Below are positions 55,280 to 64,000 of a stretch of 64,000 bases of DNA, one piece after another; position 1 is the stretch's first letter; every line of letters starts with the position of its first letter. Origin of the DNA: Thermoleptolyngbya sichuanensis A183 (GTDB lineage: Bacteria > Cyanobacteriota > Cyanobacteriia > Elainellales > Elainellaceae); NCBI RefSeq assembly GCF_013177315.1, contig NZ_CP053661.1, positions 3,038,001 through 3,102,000 on the forward strand, given 5' to 3'. A program made the translations under genes and the position numbers. The notes beneath the pieces are model-generated. The model made no database searches, was not told the DNA's origin, and was given only the letters and a program-made list of their open reading frames with translations.

Positions 55280-56761
55280 ATGAGCGAGTCTGCCTCCAAA
55301 CTGTCCAAATCTTCCAAATCTCCCGAAGACACCCTCAGCTTTGGCACCAAGCTGGCCTATGGAGCCGGAGACTTGGGAACCGCCATCACGGCAAATATCC
55401 TGGCGGTGTTTTTGCTGGTGTTTTTTACCAGCGTGGCGGGCATTCCGGCGGGCATCGCAGGCAGTATTCTGCTGGTCGGCAAAATCTGGGATGCCGTGAA
55501 TGATCCGATTGTGGGGATTCTGAGCGATCGCACTCAAAGCCGCTGGGGCCGCCGCTATCCCTGGATCGTCGCAGGCGCGATTCCCTTCGGCATTTTCTTC
55601 TTCTTGCAGTGGATTGTGCCTCGTTTTTCCGACAATCCCACCACAAACCTATGGGCACTGGTGGCCTACTACATCGCGGTTTCAGTGCTGTTCAACGCCT
55701 TCTACACCGTCGTCAACCTGCCCTACACCGCCCTCACTCCAGAACTCACCGACGACTACGACGAGCGCACCAGCCTCAACAGTTTTCGCTTTATCTTTTC
55801 CATCGGCGGCAGCATTTTGTCGCTGGTAATCGTGCTGGCCATTTTCAACGCCATTCCCGACGACGTAGCTCAGCAATATCGGGCGATCGGCGCAATTTGT
55901 GCGGTGATTTCGGTGCTGCCCTTTTTCTGGTGTGTGTTTGGGACTTACGGCCATGTGACGCGGCGACAACAGCTTCGCGGCGCAGTCGAAACCAGCACCC
56001 AGGAAATGCCCATCCTCCAGCAGCTCAAAGTGGCCTTTGCCAATCGCCCCTTTTTGTTTGTGATTGGTATTTACCTTTGCTCTTGGCTGGCGCTGCAAAA
56101 CACCGTCACCATCATTCCCTACTTCGTGCGCGACTGGATGGGTCTGTCGAACGCGGTCTACACCCAGGTCGTGATGGCGGTGCAGGTAACGGCGTTGGCA
56201 ATGCTGCTGGTGTGGGAGCGAATTTCGCGGCGCGTGGGCAAAAAAGCGGTCTACATCCTGGGCATGGTGCTGTGGGTGATGGCAGAAATTGGGCTGTTTT
56301 TCCTTCAGCCGGGACAGGTGGGCTGGATGTATTTTTTGGGAATTTTAGCCGGGATGGGTGTGTCTACGGCTTACCTGATTCCTTGGTCGATGGTGCCCGA
56401 TGTGATTGATTTGGACGAACTGCACACCGGACAGCGGCGCGAGGGCGTGTTCTATAGCTTTATGGTGTTTTTGCAAAAAATGGGGCTGGCGATCGCTCTC
56501 TTCCTGGTCGGGCTGGCGCTGGATACCGCTGGCTTTATCGAAAGCACTGCCGGAGAAGCAACCCCCATTCAGCCAGACTCGGCACTCACCGCCATCCGCG
56601 TGATGATCGGTCCGCTGCCGGCCATCGTGCTGCTGCTGGGCATTGGGCTGGCCTATTTCTACCCCATCTCCCGCGAGGTTCATGCCAATATCCTGCTGCA
56701 ACTGCACGAGCGCAAGCACGCATCGGGAAATCCGCCGGATACTGAGCCAGGCCTACGCTGA
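55280..56761 (+). CDS. MFS transporter of the GPH (glycoside-pentoside-hexuronide) type
   Basis: The protein has 493 residues and about 12 membrane spans. The GPH/MFS_2 hallmark appears near the N-terminus: LAYGAGDLGTAITANILAVF, KIWDAVNDPIVGILSDRTQSRWGRRYPWI (split), and NLPYTALTPELTDDYDERTSLNSFR (split). In the second half DVIDLDELHTGQRREGVFYS repeats the family's D-E/R-R-G pattern. Members import sugars or other solutes with cations; the substrate here is unknown. ATG 55280 follows GGTTTTCAAGCCG. It converges on the decayed monooxygenase gene. Confidence 0.9.
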   Translation: MSESASKLSKSSKSPEDTLSFGTKLAYGAGDLGTAITANILAVFLLVFFTSVAGIPAGIAGSILLVGKIWDAVNDPIVGILSDRTQSRWGRRYPWIVAGAIPFGIFFFLQWIVPRFSDNPTTNLWALVAYYIAVSVLFNAFYTVVNLPYTALTPELTDDYDERTSLNSFRFIFSIGGSILSLVIVLAIFNAIPDDVAQQYRAIGAICAVISVLPFFWCVFGTYGHVTRRQQLRGAVETSTQEMPILQQLKVAFANRPFLFVIGIYLCSWLALQNTVTIIPYFVRDWMGLSNAVYTQVVMAVQVTALAMLLVWERISRRVGKKAVYILGMVLWVMAEIGLFFLQPGQVGWMYFLGILAGMGVSTAYLIPWSMVPDVIDLDELHTGQRREGVFYSFMVFLQKMGLAIALFLVGLALDTAGFIESTAGEATPIQPDSALTAIRVMIGPLPAIVLLLGIGLAYFYPISREVHANILLQLHERKHASGNPPDTEPGLR

Positions 56762-56964
56762 AATTTTGACGTAGCTCACGATCTCAGGTGCGATCGCCAG
56801 CAGCGATTCGCTCCTGGCCAGGGCAGATTGCACGGCATCTCCCGACCGGTGAGTGGCGCTCGCCGCGTTTGATCCACCAGTTCCAGCAGCACTAAGCGCA
56901 GCGCGGCATCCTGCTCCGCCTGAGCCACAATCCGGGCAGCAACATGCAGAGTTGGTGTTGTCAT
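56753..56964 (-). pseudogene. Decayed antibiotic-biosynthesis-monooxygenase (ABM) domain gene
   Basis: From the ATG at 56964 the frame encodes TTPTLHVAARIVAQAEQDAA then LRLVLLELVDQTR, a good ABM N-terminus. The frame then loses similarity and stops early. Another frame, ending at 56753-56755, encodes ALARSESLLAIAPEIVSYVK then ISA, which looks like the ABM C-terminus. The total is about 70 codons where 95-100 are normal. The best reading is an internal deletion of roughly 25-35 codons with a frame change. It is probably inactive. Confidence 0.6.
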
Positions 56965-57082
56965 TGCGAAACTCCTTGATAGCTAAACGTTTCAGCCCGT
57001 CCAGCCCGCCATGAGACAAAAGATTTATCGTTAAAATAGCGGGTATCTTCCATTACGCGATTTGGCGCTGCACGGTTTTCTC

Positions 57083-58438
57083 ATGGCTCCCGTTCCGTCC
57101 GAACCTCAGCCGTCCGCTCCCGAACTATCGCCATCGGGCACACTCCCCAACGCGCCAGATAGCGCTCGTTTGGCGGTAGACTCGATTTGGGTCTGGAGCG
57201 CAATTGGCCTCTTGCTGCTGCTGGTGCCTGTCGGGGTCGGCTCGATGGCAGTGCGGGAACTGCTGGTGCTGCCTGTGCTGCCCCGCTGCTGGAATGTGGC
57301 CCAAAGCAACAACTCTGGCTCTACTCGGATTTACTGTGCTGAGATTTTAGCGAATAAACAAACGGTTGAAGATCTGCGACGCGCTATTCAGTTGGCAAAC
57401 CAGGTTAATGCAGACGATCCGCTGCGCGACAAGAGCGATCGCCTGATTGAGCAATGGACTCAGGATATTCTGCGACTGGGGGAGGCGGAGTTTCAGGCAG
57501 GTTCCCTCGACCGGGCCCGCGATATCGCCAAGCGGGTTCCGTTTCACGTCGCTACGTATGCGACGGCTGAAGCAAAAATCAAAGAATGGGAAGCAATTTG
57601 GGCCAAGGCTGAGAAAATTTACAGCGAGGTCGAAGCCGAGATCGATCAGGAAAACTGGTTTGCGGCCATGTCTGCGGCCCGAATGCTGTTAACCGTGGGC
57701 AATCAATATTGGGCAACTACCCAGTATCAAGCGCTAATGCGGCTGCTGCAATCGTCTCGTGAAAGTGAAGCAACCGCGCGGCGATCGCCCAATTCAGCCA
57801 GCAAGGGAGGCGGGCTGAACGATCTGATCCGTCAGTGGGAAACTGAGCAAACAAAGACAGACGCAGAACGATTAAAGACGGCCCAGGAGTTGGCTCAGGG
57901 TGGCCGAGTTGAGGATTTGCGGGCCGCAGTAGGTGCCGCAGAGCAGGTACTTTACGGCACGCCGCAATATGATCAGGCCCAGTCTTTGATCAACACCTGG
58001 CGACAGCAAATCGAAGCGATTGAAGATCGCCCCCGGCTGGCGCGTGCGGCTGAGTTGGCTCGCCAGGGCGATGTGCGATCGCTCGAAGTGGCTATAGACG
58101 AGGCAAACCAGATCACCTGGGGGCGATCGCTCCATGAAGAAGCCCGCACTCAAGCAGATACCTGGCGGCGACAGGTTCATGAACTGCGGCTGCGAGAGCA
58201 GGAAGAGATGCTGCGTCAGCTAGATCGATCTGCCAGCACCACTCCACCGCCTTTGCCTGCGCCTCTGCCCCCGGTCGTTCCGGTCGTGCCGTCTGCCCTG
58301 CCAGTCTCCGAACCCGTTCTGACGCTGCCTGCGGAGGGAACGTCGCCCGCGCTGCCTGCAAGCGTGCCTGCAAATGTGCCGGCCAGCGATAGTGTTGCTT
58401 TGCCGGGCGATCGCTCTACCCCAGACCCAATGCCCTAG
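57083..58438 (+). CDS. Hypothetical membrane-anchored coiled-coil protein
   Basis: ATG 57083 gives 451 residues; an in-frame TTG at 57062 would add seven. A proline-rich N-terminus precedes one membrane span (about 37-57, WSAIGLLLLLVPVGVGSM). A long helical region of about 90-380 follows with related segments around 100-150, 275-330 and 335-375 (VEDLRRAIQLANQVN; VEDLRAAVGAAEQVL; VRSLEVAIDEANQIT). A proline/valine-rich disordered tail ends it. The three related segments suggest internal repeats. The function is unknown. It may be a scaffold in the membrane. Confidence 0.82.
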   Translation: MAPVPSEPQPSAPELSPSGTLPNAPDSARLAVDSIWVWSAIGLLLLLVPVGVGSMAVRELLVLPVLPRCWNVAQSNNSGSTRIYCAEILANKQTVEDLRRAIQLANQVNADDPLRDKSDRLIEQWTQDILRLGEAEFQAGSLDRARDIAKRVPFHVATYATAEAKIKEWEAIWAKAEKIYSEVEAEIDQENWFAAMSAARMLLTVGNQYWATTQYQALMRLLQSSRESEATARRSPNSASKGGGLNDLIRQWETEQTKTDAERLKTAQELAQGGRVEDLRAAVGAAEQVLYGTPQYDQAQSLINTWRQQIEAIEDRPRLARAAELARQGDVRSLEVAIDEANQITWGRSLHEEARTQADTWRRQVHELRLREQEEMLRQLDRSASTTPPPLPAPLPPVVPVVPSALPVSEPVLTLPAEGTSPALPASVPANVPASDSVALPGDRSTPDPMP

Positions 58439-59166
58439 CCCGCTTCAGACCGTCAGATTTCGTTAATTTCACTCCAATTCACTCCAAAAGCAGAGCCGTG
58501 AGGTCAATCCACGGATAGATTTTCATTTCCAAAATTCACGGAAGATAGAGTGATATCGATTTTTGATTTTGGATTGCCAGTCCGGCATCTACGGGAGATC
58601 TACCAATCTCATTCCTATTGCTATGTCAGACACGTACAGTCAGTAATTTCTACCAGCTAGTACGCAGAGGCAGGATTTAAGTAACGGATATTACTTACAT
58701 TAAAAGCTTCTATAAAACGTTAAAAGTTATAAGAAGTGCTATTAAGTTTTCGTGAAGATCCGAAATGGGTGACTGTGGCCGTGAATACCATTGGGTATAT
58801 CAACACCAATCCTAACCTAAATAGCGGGGTCTCATTTCAAACCCTCGTCATCCCATTGTTGGCTAGTTGACTAGGCAGTTTTTTGGGATTCCAGCGAGGG
58901 CGATCGCCAAAAGTTCGTAGCACGAGATGTGTCCTTTAATCCGTGAAAATACTCATGTATTTCAGAGTTGGTATAAAATGATTCTTGACTCTATAATTAC
59001 TCATGAATGAGGGGTCTGACCCTCCAAGCACTTATTTTTTGGGCTTTTCATTAGCCCTAGCCAGCAATTAAGAATAAAGATTTCAGCAGATATACTTATA
59101 AAAATTGCGATATTCAGCTATACTGTGGTGTGTAATTCGTGAATCTACTGTCTGTCACTAGGTTCT
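58439..59166. other. AT-rich gene-free region
   Basis: About 730 bases without a gene-like frame lie here. A short hairpin GAGGG-CCCTC (about 59009-59024) is followed after ten bases by a T-run. TATACT at about 59119 is a candidate -10 for the following gene without a clear -35. Nothing else was recognised. Confidence 0.45.
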
Positions 59167-59430
59167 ATGGGTAGCTCCATTAGGTTTGCAAATTCAGTCT
59201 TACTGGCGGTCGGGCTTTCCCTTGCAGCAGCTTCTTCTGCAACGACCTACCCAGTCGAGCGTTGGTCTACTCTCAGTGACAGTAGGCTGGAGTTCCAGCG
59301 CTTGGGTTCGCCTGATGCAGTGAATCCCTCGACAGGTCGGATGCGAAATCTGGTTCGGCCTCAAAACTCTTCCTATGACCCACCCGTGCAGGGCGGCCCC
59401 CAGAGTTCTCAAGGCTCTGGAACTCGGTAG
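59167..59430 (+). CDS. Small secreted hypothetical protein (87 aa)
   Basis: ATG 59167 opens a probable signal peptide (FANSVLLAVGLSLAAASSA, about 7-25, with an Ala-x-Ala-type end). It is followed by about 60 polar residues rich in S, P, G and Q (NLVRPQNSSYDPPVQGG). No cysteine or known motif is present. It may be periplasmic or secreted. The family is not recognised. It stands alone after a long AT-rich leader. Confidence 0.6.
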   Translation: MGSSIRFANSVLLAVGLSLAAASSATTYPVERWSTLSDSRLEFQRLGSPDAVNPSTGRMRNLVRPQNSSYDPPVQGGPQSSQGSGTR

Positions 59431-59566
59431 ACTAAAGCTTGATCTTGATGGCGATGCAGAGTTGGCGTAAGGCGTTGTGAGGTTTCAGCGCAGCTCCTTG
59501 GGTCAAGAGGTTAAGAGCTTGTCGGTGCCTTATTTCAGTCTGCGGGCATCTGACCTAAGCGCCTAA

Positions 59567-61288
59567 CTAGAGCTTAATCGGCATTTTCCACCAGCGCTCA
59601 GACCGAATCAGCGTATGGGCCTGCCAATTCGTGTTTTCTGTATGGGGGTAGTCCGAGCGGTAGTGGCCTCCCCGGCTCTCAGTTCTGAAGGAAGCACTTT
59701 TCACCAATAGATAGGCTACGTCCAAGAGATTGCGCGTTTCTCCCCAGTTCCTAATCTGCGTAGGCGCGAGTCCTGCTTTAGCGAGAGAAACAGGGGCATC
59801 CAGGTGAGCGGGGCAGCGACTAAGGAACTGGCTCAGCGGCATCTCAGAAAACTGAAGCCGCCACTCCTGAATTTGGGCGATCGCCCGTTCAAGCGACTGC
59901 TGCTCTCGACAGATGCCTGCTGCTTGCCAGACTAGTGGCGGCAGGTTTTGGCGAATGGTTTGAATCGCTAATTTTTGAGACTCCCAGTCGGCAATGGCGC
60001 TGCTGGGAGCCAGGCTCGGCGAACTTTTTAAGGTATTGGGGATACTGGGGGCATTGGGGGCGATCGCCGCTAGCCAATTTTCAGGCAGTGCGACATGCCG
60101 AAGTTGCGCCCCAAACACCAGGCACTCCAAGAGCGAGTTGCTGGCCAGGCGATTTGCGCCGTGTACCCCTGTGCTGGACGTTTCCCCAACAGCATACAGC
60201 CCCGCAATCGAGGTCTGGCTGTGGAGATCGGTCAGCACGCCCCCCATCCAGTAATGAGCTGCTGGCGCGACGGGCACGGGCGCTTGAAACACATCCACTC
60301 CCCACTGCCGACAAACCTGCACAATGTTGGGAAAGCGCCGCTGAATGGTTTCAGGCGGAATCGGGCGCAGATCTAGCCAGACATGCCCATGCGCCGGATC
60401 GGGATGATGACTCTGTAGATAGCTGAAGATTGCGCGGCTTACCACGTCTCGTGGAGCCAATTCGCCCTCAGGGTGATAGTCAAAGGCAAATCGCTGTCCT
60501 TCGTCATCGATTAGGTGTGCCCCTTCGCCGCGCACAGCTTCGCTGACCAAAAATCTCGGCGCACCCGGTTTTGTGAGCGCCGTGGGATGAAACTGGACAA
60601 ATTCTAAATCCCGCAGCACTGCGCCGCCCCGCCAGGCCATGGCCACGCCGTCGCCTGTGCTGAGAGCGGGGTTGGTGGTTTGGGCAAAGACCTGGCCACC
60701 CCCTCCTGTCGCCAAGACCACGGCTCCAGCCGCTAGCCGACAGAGTTGCCCCTCGACCATCGCTACTACACCCAAGCAGCGATCGCCCGTCTCTGTTAGC
60801 CACAGGTCGAGCGCAAAGCTCTGGCTCATGACGTGGATGTTTGGGCGCTGAAGCACCTGTTCCGCCAGGATAGACACCACAGCCCGTCCGGTGGTGTCTG
60901 CCGCGTGTAGCACCCGCCGTCGCGAGTGAGCCGCCTCCAGCGTCATGGCCAGATCAGCCCCATGCCGATCGAACAAAACCCCCATAGCCAACAGATCCCG
61001 GATACAGTCGGGAGCCTGTTGCACCATGAGGGTCACAGCTTGGCGATCGCACAGTCCTGCGCCTGCCCGCAGCGTGTCTTCGATGTGTAGCTCTGGCGAG
61101 TCATCCGCCGCCATTGGCGCAGCAATGCCGCCTTGGGCCCATTCACTAGCCGAGGTGAGCAACTCGTCTTTGGTGATTAGTCCGACGCGAAAGCGGGTCG
61201 GTAAACACAGCGACGTATAAAGTCCGGCTGCTCCCGCGCCAACGACTAAGACATCAAACTGGCGAGAAAAAGAAGACGACGAGGACAA
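59567..61288 (-). CDS. nadB: L-aspartate oxidase
   Basis: NadB oxidises aspartate to iminoaspartate, the first step of de novo NAD synthesis. The protein has 573 residues. It has the FAD-binding GAGAAGL near the N-terminus (VLVVGAGAAGLYTSL), SEWAQGGIAAP, the substrate region HPTAL and RGEGAHLIDDEG, HYWMGGVLTDLHSQTSIAGLYAVGE (split) and SNSLLECLVFGAQL. A C-terminal helical domain follows. It starts 11 bases after the psbU stop, so the two are probably co-transcribed leftward although functionally unrelated. Confidence 0.95.
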   Translation of the reverse strand: MSSSSSFSRQFDVLVVGAGAAGLYTSLCLPTRFRVGLITKDELLTSASEWAQGGIAAPMAADDSPELHIEDTLRAGAGLCDRQAVTLMVQQAPDCIRDLLAMGVLFDRHGADLAMTLEAAHSRRRVLHAADTTGRAVVSILAEQVLQRPNIHVMSQSFALDLWLTETGDRCLGVVAMVEGQLCRLAAGAVVLATGGGGQVFAQTTNPALSTGDGVAMAWRGGAVLRDLEFVQFHPTALTKPGAPRFLVSEAVRGEGAHLIDDEGQRFAFDYHPEGELAPRDVVSRAIFSYLQSHHPDPAHGHVWLDLRPIPPETIQRRFPNIVQVCRQWGVDVFQAPVPVAPAAHYWMGGVLTDLHSQTSIAGLYAVGETSSTGVHGANRLASNSLLECLVFGAQLRHVALPENWLAAIAPNAPSIPNTLKSSPSLAPSSAIADWESQKLAIQTIRQNLPPLVWQAAGICREQQSLERAIAQIQEWRLQFSEMPLSQFLSRCPAHLDAPVSLAKAGLAPTQIRNWGETRNLLDVAYLLVKSASFRTESRGGHYRSDYPHTENTNWQAHTLIRSERWWKMPIKL

Positions 61289-61299
61289 CTGCGGTCTGC

Positions 61300-61731
61300 C
61301 TAGCGGTAAATGCCGTTGTTAAAGCGATCGCCCCCTTCTACGAGCGCATCGAGCGGCGGGCTAACAACAAAGTTGCTGAAGTTGTTTTTCAGAATTTCTT
61401 TTTGTGCCTCGGTCAGCCCCGGCATTTTCAGCACGTCTTCCACGCTTTCAAACGGGGCATTCTTGAGGATCATGCGGGCCAGAGTCGGGTACATACCAGG
61501 ATACTGCATGAACGCCCGGACGTTGGTGTTATTCAAGTCAATTTTTTTGCCAAAGTCGGTCGCTAGCTTGTCATCCATCGCATTGCGGAATTGCTGTTCT
61601 GCCAGCACGGGCGATGGATTGAAGGACAGGGGGCTGAGCGAGGCCGCGATCGCCGTCTGAGGCGAACCCAGCCACCCCCAAGAGGTGAGCATTAGACCCA
61701 GAATCATCAACACGCCAACCAGTCGCTTCAT
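61300..61731 (-). CDS. psbU: Photosystem II extrinsic protein U (12 kDa)
   Basis: PsbU sits on the lumenal face of photosystem II, protects the oxygen-evolving cluster and helps thermal stability. From ATG 61731 ([20 protein letters not shown]) the protein has 143 residues with a cleavable lumenal signal peptide (to about residue 30, AIAAS). The mature part has the family's helix-hairpin-helix pairs: [28 protein letters not shown] (split) and [26 protein letters not shown] (split). It ends in NNGIYR. GGAAGGG upstream supports this start over the TTG 18 bases earlier. Confidence 0.96.
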   Translation of the reverse strand: MKRLVGVLMILGLMLTSWGWLGSPQTAIAASLSPLSFNPSPVLAEQQFRNAMDDKLATDFGKKIDLNNTNVRAFMQYPGMYPTLARMILKNAPFESVEDVLKMPGLTEAQKEILKNNFSNFVVSPPLDALVEGGDRFNNGIYR

Positions 61732-61883
61732 CAGTCGAATCCCTTCCAACTACAGTTCTCCAAATCAGCAGCCTGTAAAGCAGCCTATAAACCAGCAGCC
61801 TATAAGAGCTACTTTATAACTCTCAACAACACAGCTTTAACAGCCTCATAATTAGAGACTACCACTTTGGGGGGAGTATCGCC

Positions 61884-62870
61884 CTAGATCTTGCTGCTCA
61901 GCTTCAAAAACGTATCCAGGTCGGCGAAAGAGCCAGCATAGGTGACGGTCGGCGTGTCGTAGCCCTTGAGGCTAACGGTGTATTGCTTAAACAAATTGGG
62001 GTTGGCGATCGCCCCGGCCAGGTATTGATACGTCGTTTCCCCCAGGGCCACGTCCATGCCAATTTGCTTGGTAGACGATTCCAGACGGAAGGCGGCATTC
62101 ACCGTGTCGCCCAGGGCGGTGTAGTCGGGGCGATCGCCCGTACCCGTGTTGCCCACCATCGCATAGCCCGTGTTTAGCCCTGCGCCCACCCGCAGTGGAA
62201 ACGGCAGCGGATAGCGCTCATGCAGGCGGCTGGTCATTTTGTGCAGAGCGCTGAGGGCGCGAGCAATCCGCACCATCTCGTCGGGCGTAATGCCCTGCGC
62301 CCCGTGAATCCAGACTGCCATAATCGCGTCGCCGATGTATTTATCGACCCAGCTTCCATATTCGCGAATGATGTCGCCCGCGCAGCGAAACCAGGTGCCG
62401 ATCGCCTCTGAGAGAATTTTTTCGTCTAGCTGGCGCGTCATCACCGTAAAGTCGCGAATATCGACGACCAGCACCGAGATGAGCCGCCGGACGTGGAGGG
62501 TGGCAGTAGCGGTAAATTCTTGTGAGTCGATACCGACCGAGGAGTCATGGAGGTGCGACAGTTCGGGAGAGTAGAACTCTAGCTCGGTTTGCCCAAAGGT
62601 GAGGCGATCGCCATTGTGGAGCGTTACGGGCACGCTCACCCGCCGACCGTTCACAAACGAGCCGTTGCGGCTGCCCAAATCGATCAGGTAAAACTCGCCT
62701 GTCTCCATGCGTTGCAGCATGGCATGGTTGCGCGAAATCCAGCGATCGGGCAGCACAAAATTGTTATCGTCTCCTCGTCCAATCGTCCAACAGTTGTTGT
62801 TCGTAAGTGAGAGGTAACGATTGCCAGCGTCGGTTCGTAATATCAGATGGGGAATGGGTTGGGCAGTCAC
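61884..62870 (-). CDS. FHA-domain class III adenylate cyclase
   Basis: From GTG 62870 (MTAQPIPHLILRTDAGNRYL) the protein has 328 residues. An in-frame upstream start at 62978 would add 36 unconserved residues. The FHA domain (about 10-105) has the phosphothreonine-binding pattern GRGDDNNFVLPDRWISRNH and NGSFVNGRR. The class III cyclase domain (about 120-315) has metal-binding Asp in VLVVDIRDFT and in KYIGDAIMAVW. The purine-specificity pair Lys (DKYIG) and Thr (DYTALGD) fits ATP rather than GTP, and NAAFRLES supplies the transition-state Asn and Arg. It is predicted to make cAMP in response to a phosphoprotein. Confidence 0.92.
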   Translation of the reverse strand: MTAQPIPHLILRTDAGNRYLSLTNNNCWTIGRGDDNNFVLPDRWISRNHAMLQRMETGEFYLIDLGSRNGSFVNGRRVSVPVTLHNGDRLTFGQTELEFYSPELSHLHDSSVGIDSQEFTATATLHVRRLISVLVVDIRDFTVMTRQLDEKILSEAIGTWFRCAGDIIREYGSWVDKYIGDAIMAVWIHGAQGITPDEMVRIARALSALHKMTSRLHERYPLPFPLRVGAGLNTGYAMVGNTGTGDRPDYTALGDTVNAAFRLESSTKQIGMDVALGETTYQYLAGAIANPNLFKQYTVSLKGYDTPTVTYAGSFADLDTFLKLSSKI

Positions 62871-63302
62871 TGACAAAGATGAGAAACCGCTAAATCTTTC
62901 CCAAAGAGATGCATCCTGGTGAGTCTGGCACGCTGTGTCAGCGAAGGGCCAGCCGAGCCAGAGGCGCTCCAGAAACAACCTTGCAGATGCTCTGTAGAGG
63001 CTCCATCGAAGCTCTAAATCACCCTGAGTGAGAACCGCCAGTGGTCTTAGCCCGTTTGCACCATGTCAACAAACCCTCAAGTCTCTCAGAGAGGCTTAAG
63101 AGAGGCTTGTAGCACTCTGCCAACGATGCGCTGCAATTCAGGACACCCATTTGCCTGGAAACTTCGCAATATCCAGCATTTGCGCCCATAACCTGCAACG
63201 ACAATCAGCTAACTCACTCCTGCAACTCAACCATGCGACCCTAGCAATGCTACCAAAGCCACACTACTAAGTTAGCCCAGGATACTCAAATCATATCCTC
63301 AG
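62871..63302. other. Intergenic region between the cyclase and DUF3120 genes
   Basis: This stretch contains the possible upstream extension of the cyclase frame (62871-62978). Otherwise it shows no gene-like frame or strong structure. Confidence 0.45.
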
Positions 63303-64000
63303 TCAGGCAGCAGTCGCCGCTAACCAGAATAAGCCATCTACCAAAAGAGTGCTCAAAATCGCTCCTCCAAAGCTCCACCCGTGGAGCGATCGCAACCGTA
63401 AAGGCGCAAACCCCAGCATCACCAGCAGCCCCACTAGCAGCAGCGCAAAGCCACCACCCCAGGGCGTATACATCTGATGAAGGGCTGCCTGAAGGATTGT
63501 TCCGGCGGCACTTGCGTCTGACTGCATTAATTGTCGCCAATAGGGAACCAGATCGACCAGGTAGAAATACAGATCCGTAATTGCGGTTCCCAGCAGTGAC
63601 CCCAGGTAGAACCAGCGCCCTATTTTGTGTTTTGCCCTGTGGAGGCCAGGCAAGATGAACGGCAGACCCAGCGCCTCGACGGGCAGATGATAAAACGGCT
63701 CCCAGCGCAGCCAGCCCCAATAAATCGACCCGGCAAGCCAGGTCCAGGCAAAGCCAATCAGCAAGTCACCCCAAAGTTTAGTGGTCGGCTGGCGCAAGAG
63801 CGATAGCCCCAGTCCAACCCAGAGCAGTGTCATCCCCAGACTCAGCCAGGGAAATAGCTGCACTAGCGGTGCCTGGAAAAACACCGGAACCGAGACTAAA
63901 AAGACAGATGCCGAAAAAACTGCGAGATGAGTCGTGTAGTCTGCTTGACGCTCTGCCACTTGAGATTCTGCAGCAAGATCGCTGGGGAGGGCAGCAGGCA
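63303..64000 (-). CDS. DUF3120-type membrane protein (start possibly beyond window)
   Basis: The frame ends at 63303 and stays open to the right edge. A GTG at 63959 gives 218 residues, but translation could begin earlier because in-frame codons (LPAALPSDLAAES) continue to 64000. The protein has about six membrane spans. Motifs are WTWLAGSIYWGWLRWEPFYHLPVEALGLPF (split), IGRWFYLGSLLGTAITDLYFYL (split) and MYTPWGGGFALLL. These match the cyanobacterial DUF3120 family of unknown function. Confidence 0.85.
   Translation of the reverse strand, partial: PAALPSDLAAESQVAERQADYTTHLAVFSASVFLVSVPVFFQAPLVQLFPWLSLGMTLLWVGLGLSLLRQPTTKLWGDLLIGFAWTWLAGSIYWGWLRWEPFYHLPVEALGLPFILPGLHRAKHKIGRWFYLGSLLGTAITDLYFYLVDLVPYWRQLMQSDASAAGTILQAALHQMYTPWGGGFALLLVGLLVMLGFAPLRLRSLHGWSFGGAILSTLLVDGLFWLAATAA

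Overview
The window is chromosomal DNA from a cyanobacterium. It carries PsbU (extrinsic photosystem II subunit), a PetL-like cytochrome b6f subunit, a cyanobacterial-type PilB with a C-terminal zinc ribbon, the separate atpB-atpE (beta-epsilon) pair, a DUF3120 membrane protein, and a very high density of the HIP1 octamer GCGATCGC. The moderately high GC content and the two-component proteins with many sensor domains suggest a Leptolyngbya-like filamentous lineage. That placement is an inference, because no rRNA gene is present. I saw no tRNA, rRNA or CRISPR array.

Layout. 1-4.4 kb: an ECF-type ABC ATPase, rsmG, a REC-GGDEF regulator and a MalK/UgpC-type ATPase. 4.4-11.7 kb: a six-PAS histidine kinase and carB, followed by a strong terminator. 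12-15.4 kb: a small protein, a candidate promoter-driven structured RNA, a LuxR-type response regulator, a thioredoxin-like [2Fe-2S] protein and cobS. 16-23.9 kb: an unknown gene, tgt, an M48 protease, smc and a PRC-barrel protein. 24.2-26.4 kb: a histidine kinase whose two GAF domains carry the DXCF and Cys-His motifs of cyanobacteriochromes. 27.6-33.5 kb: the chaperone cluster grpE-dnaK-dnaJ with a TusA-like gene and rsgA; dnaK has a one-base frameshift. 34.3-39.2 kb: pilB-pilT-pilC. 40-44.5 kb: membrane proteins, the F1 beta and epsilon genes, a queuosine-precursor transporter and petL. 44.7-53.8 kb is accessory. One gene is cut by two different insertion sequences, a second gene is cut by an ISKra4-like element, and a small HTH gene sits behind an AT-rich repeat array. 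53.8-64 kb: a NIL-ferredoxin, a phosphoribosyltransferase, an MFS transporter, a decayed monooxygenase gene, nadB-psbU, an FHA-adenylate cyclase and a DUF3120 protein.

The window is rich in small non-autonomous elements. There are three copies of a ~162 bp element with terminal inverted repeats, two of them flanked by clear 9 bp target duplications. There are four copies of a ~90 bp palindromic element ending in AGGACTTACGCA. A purine/pyrimidine hairpin element sits directly after two stop codons, and there are two further inverted-repeat elements near 53.5 kb. Functional links inside the window: tgt and the queuosine-precursor transporter (tRNA queuosine), grpE/dnaK/dnaJ (protein folding), pilB/T/C (type IV pilus motor), nadB next to psbU, and a large signalling set (two hybrid-length histidine kinases, two response regulators, a GGDEF protein and a nucleotide cyclase).
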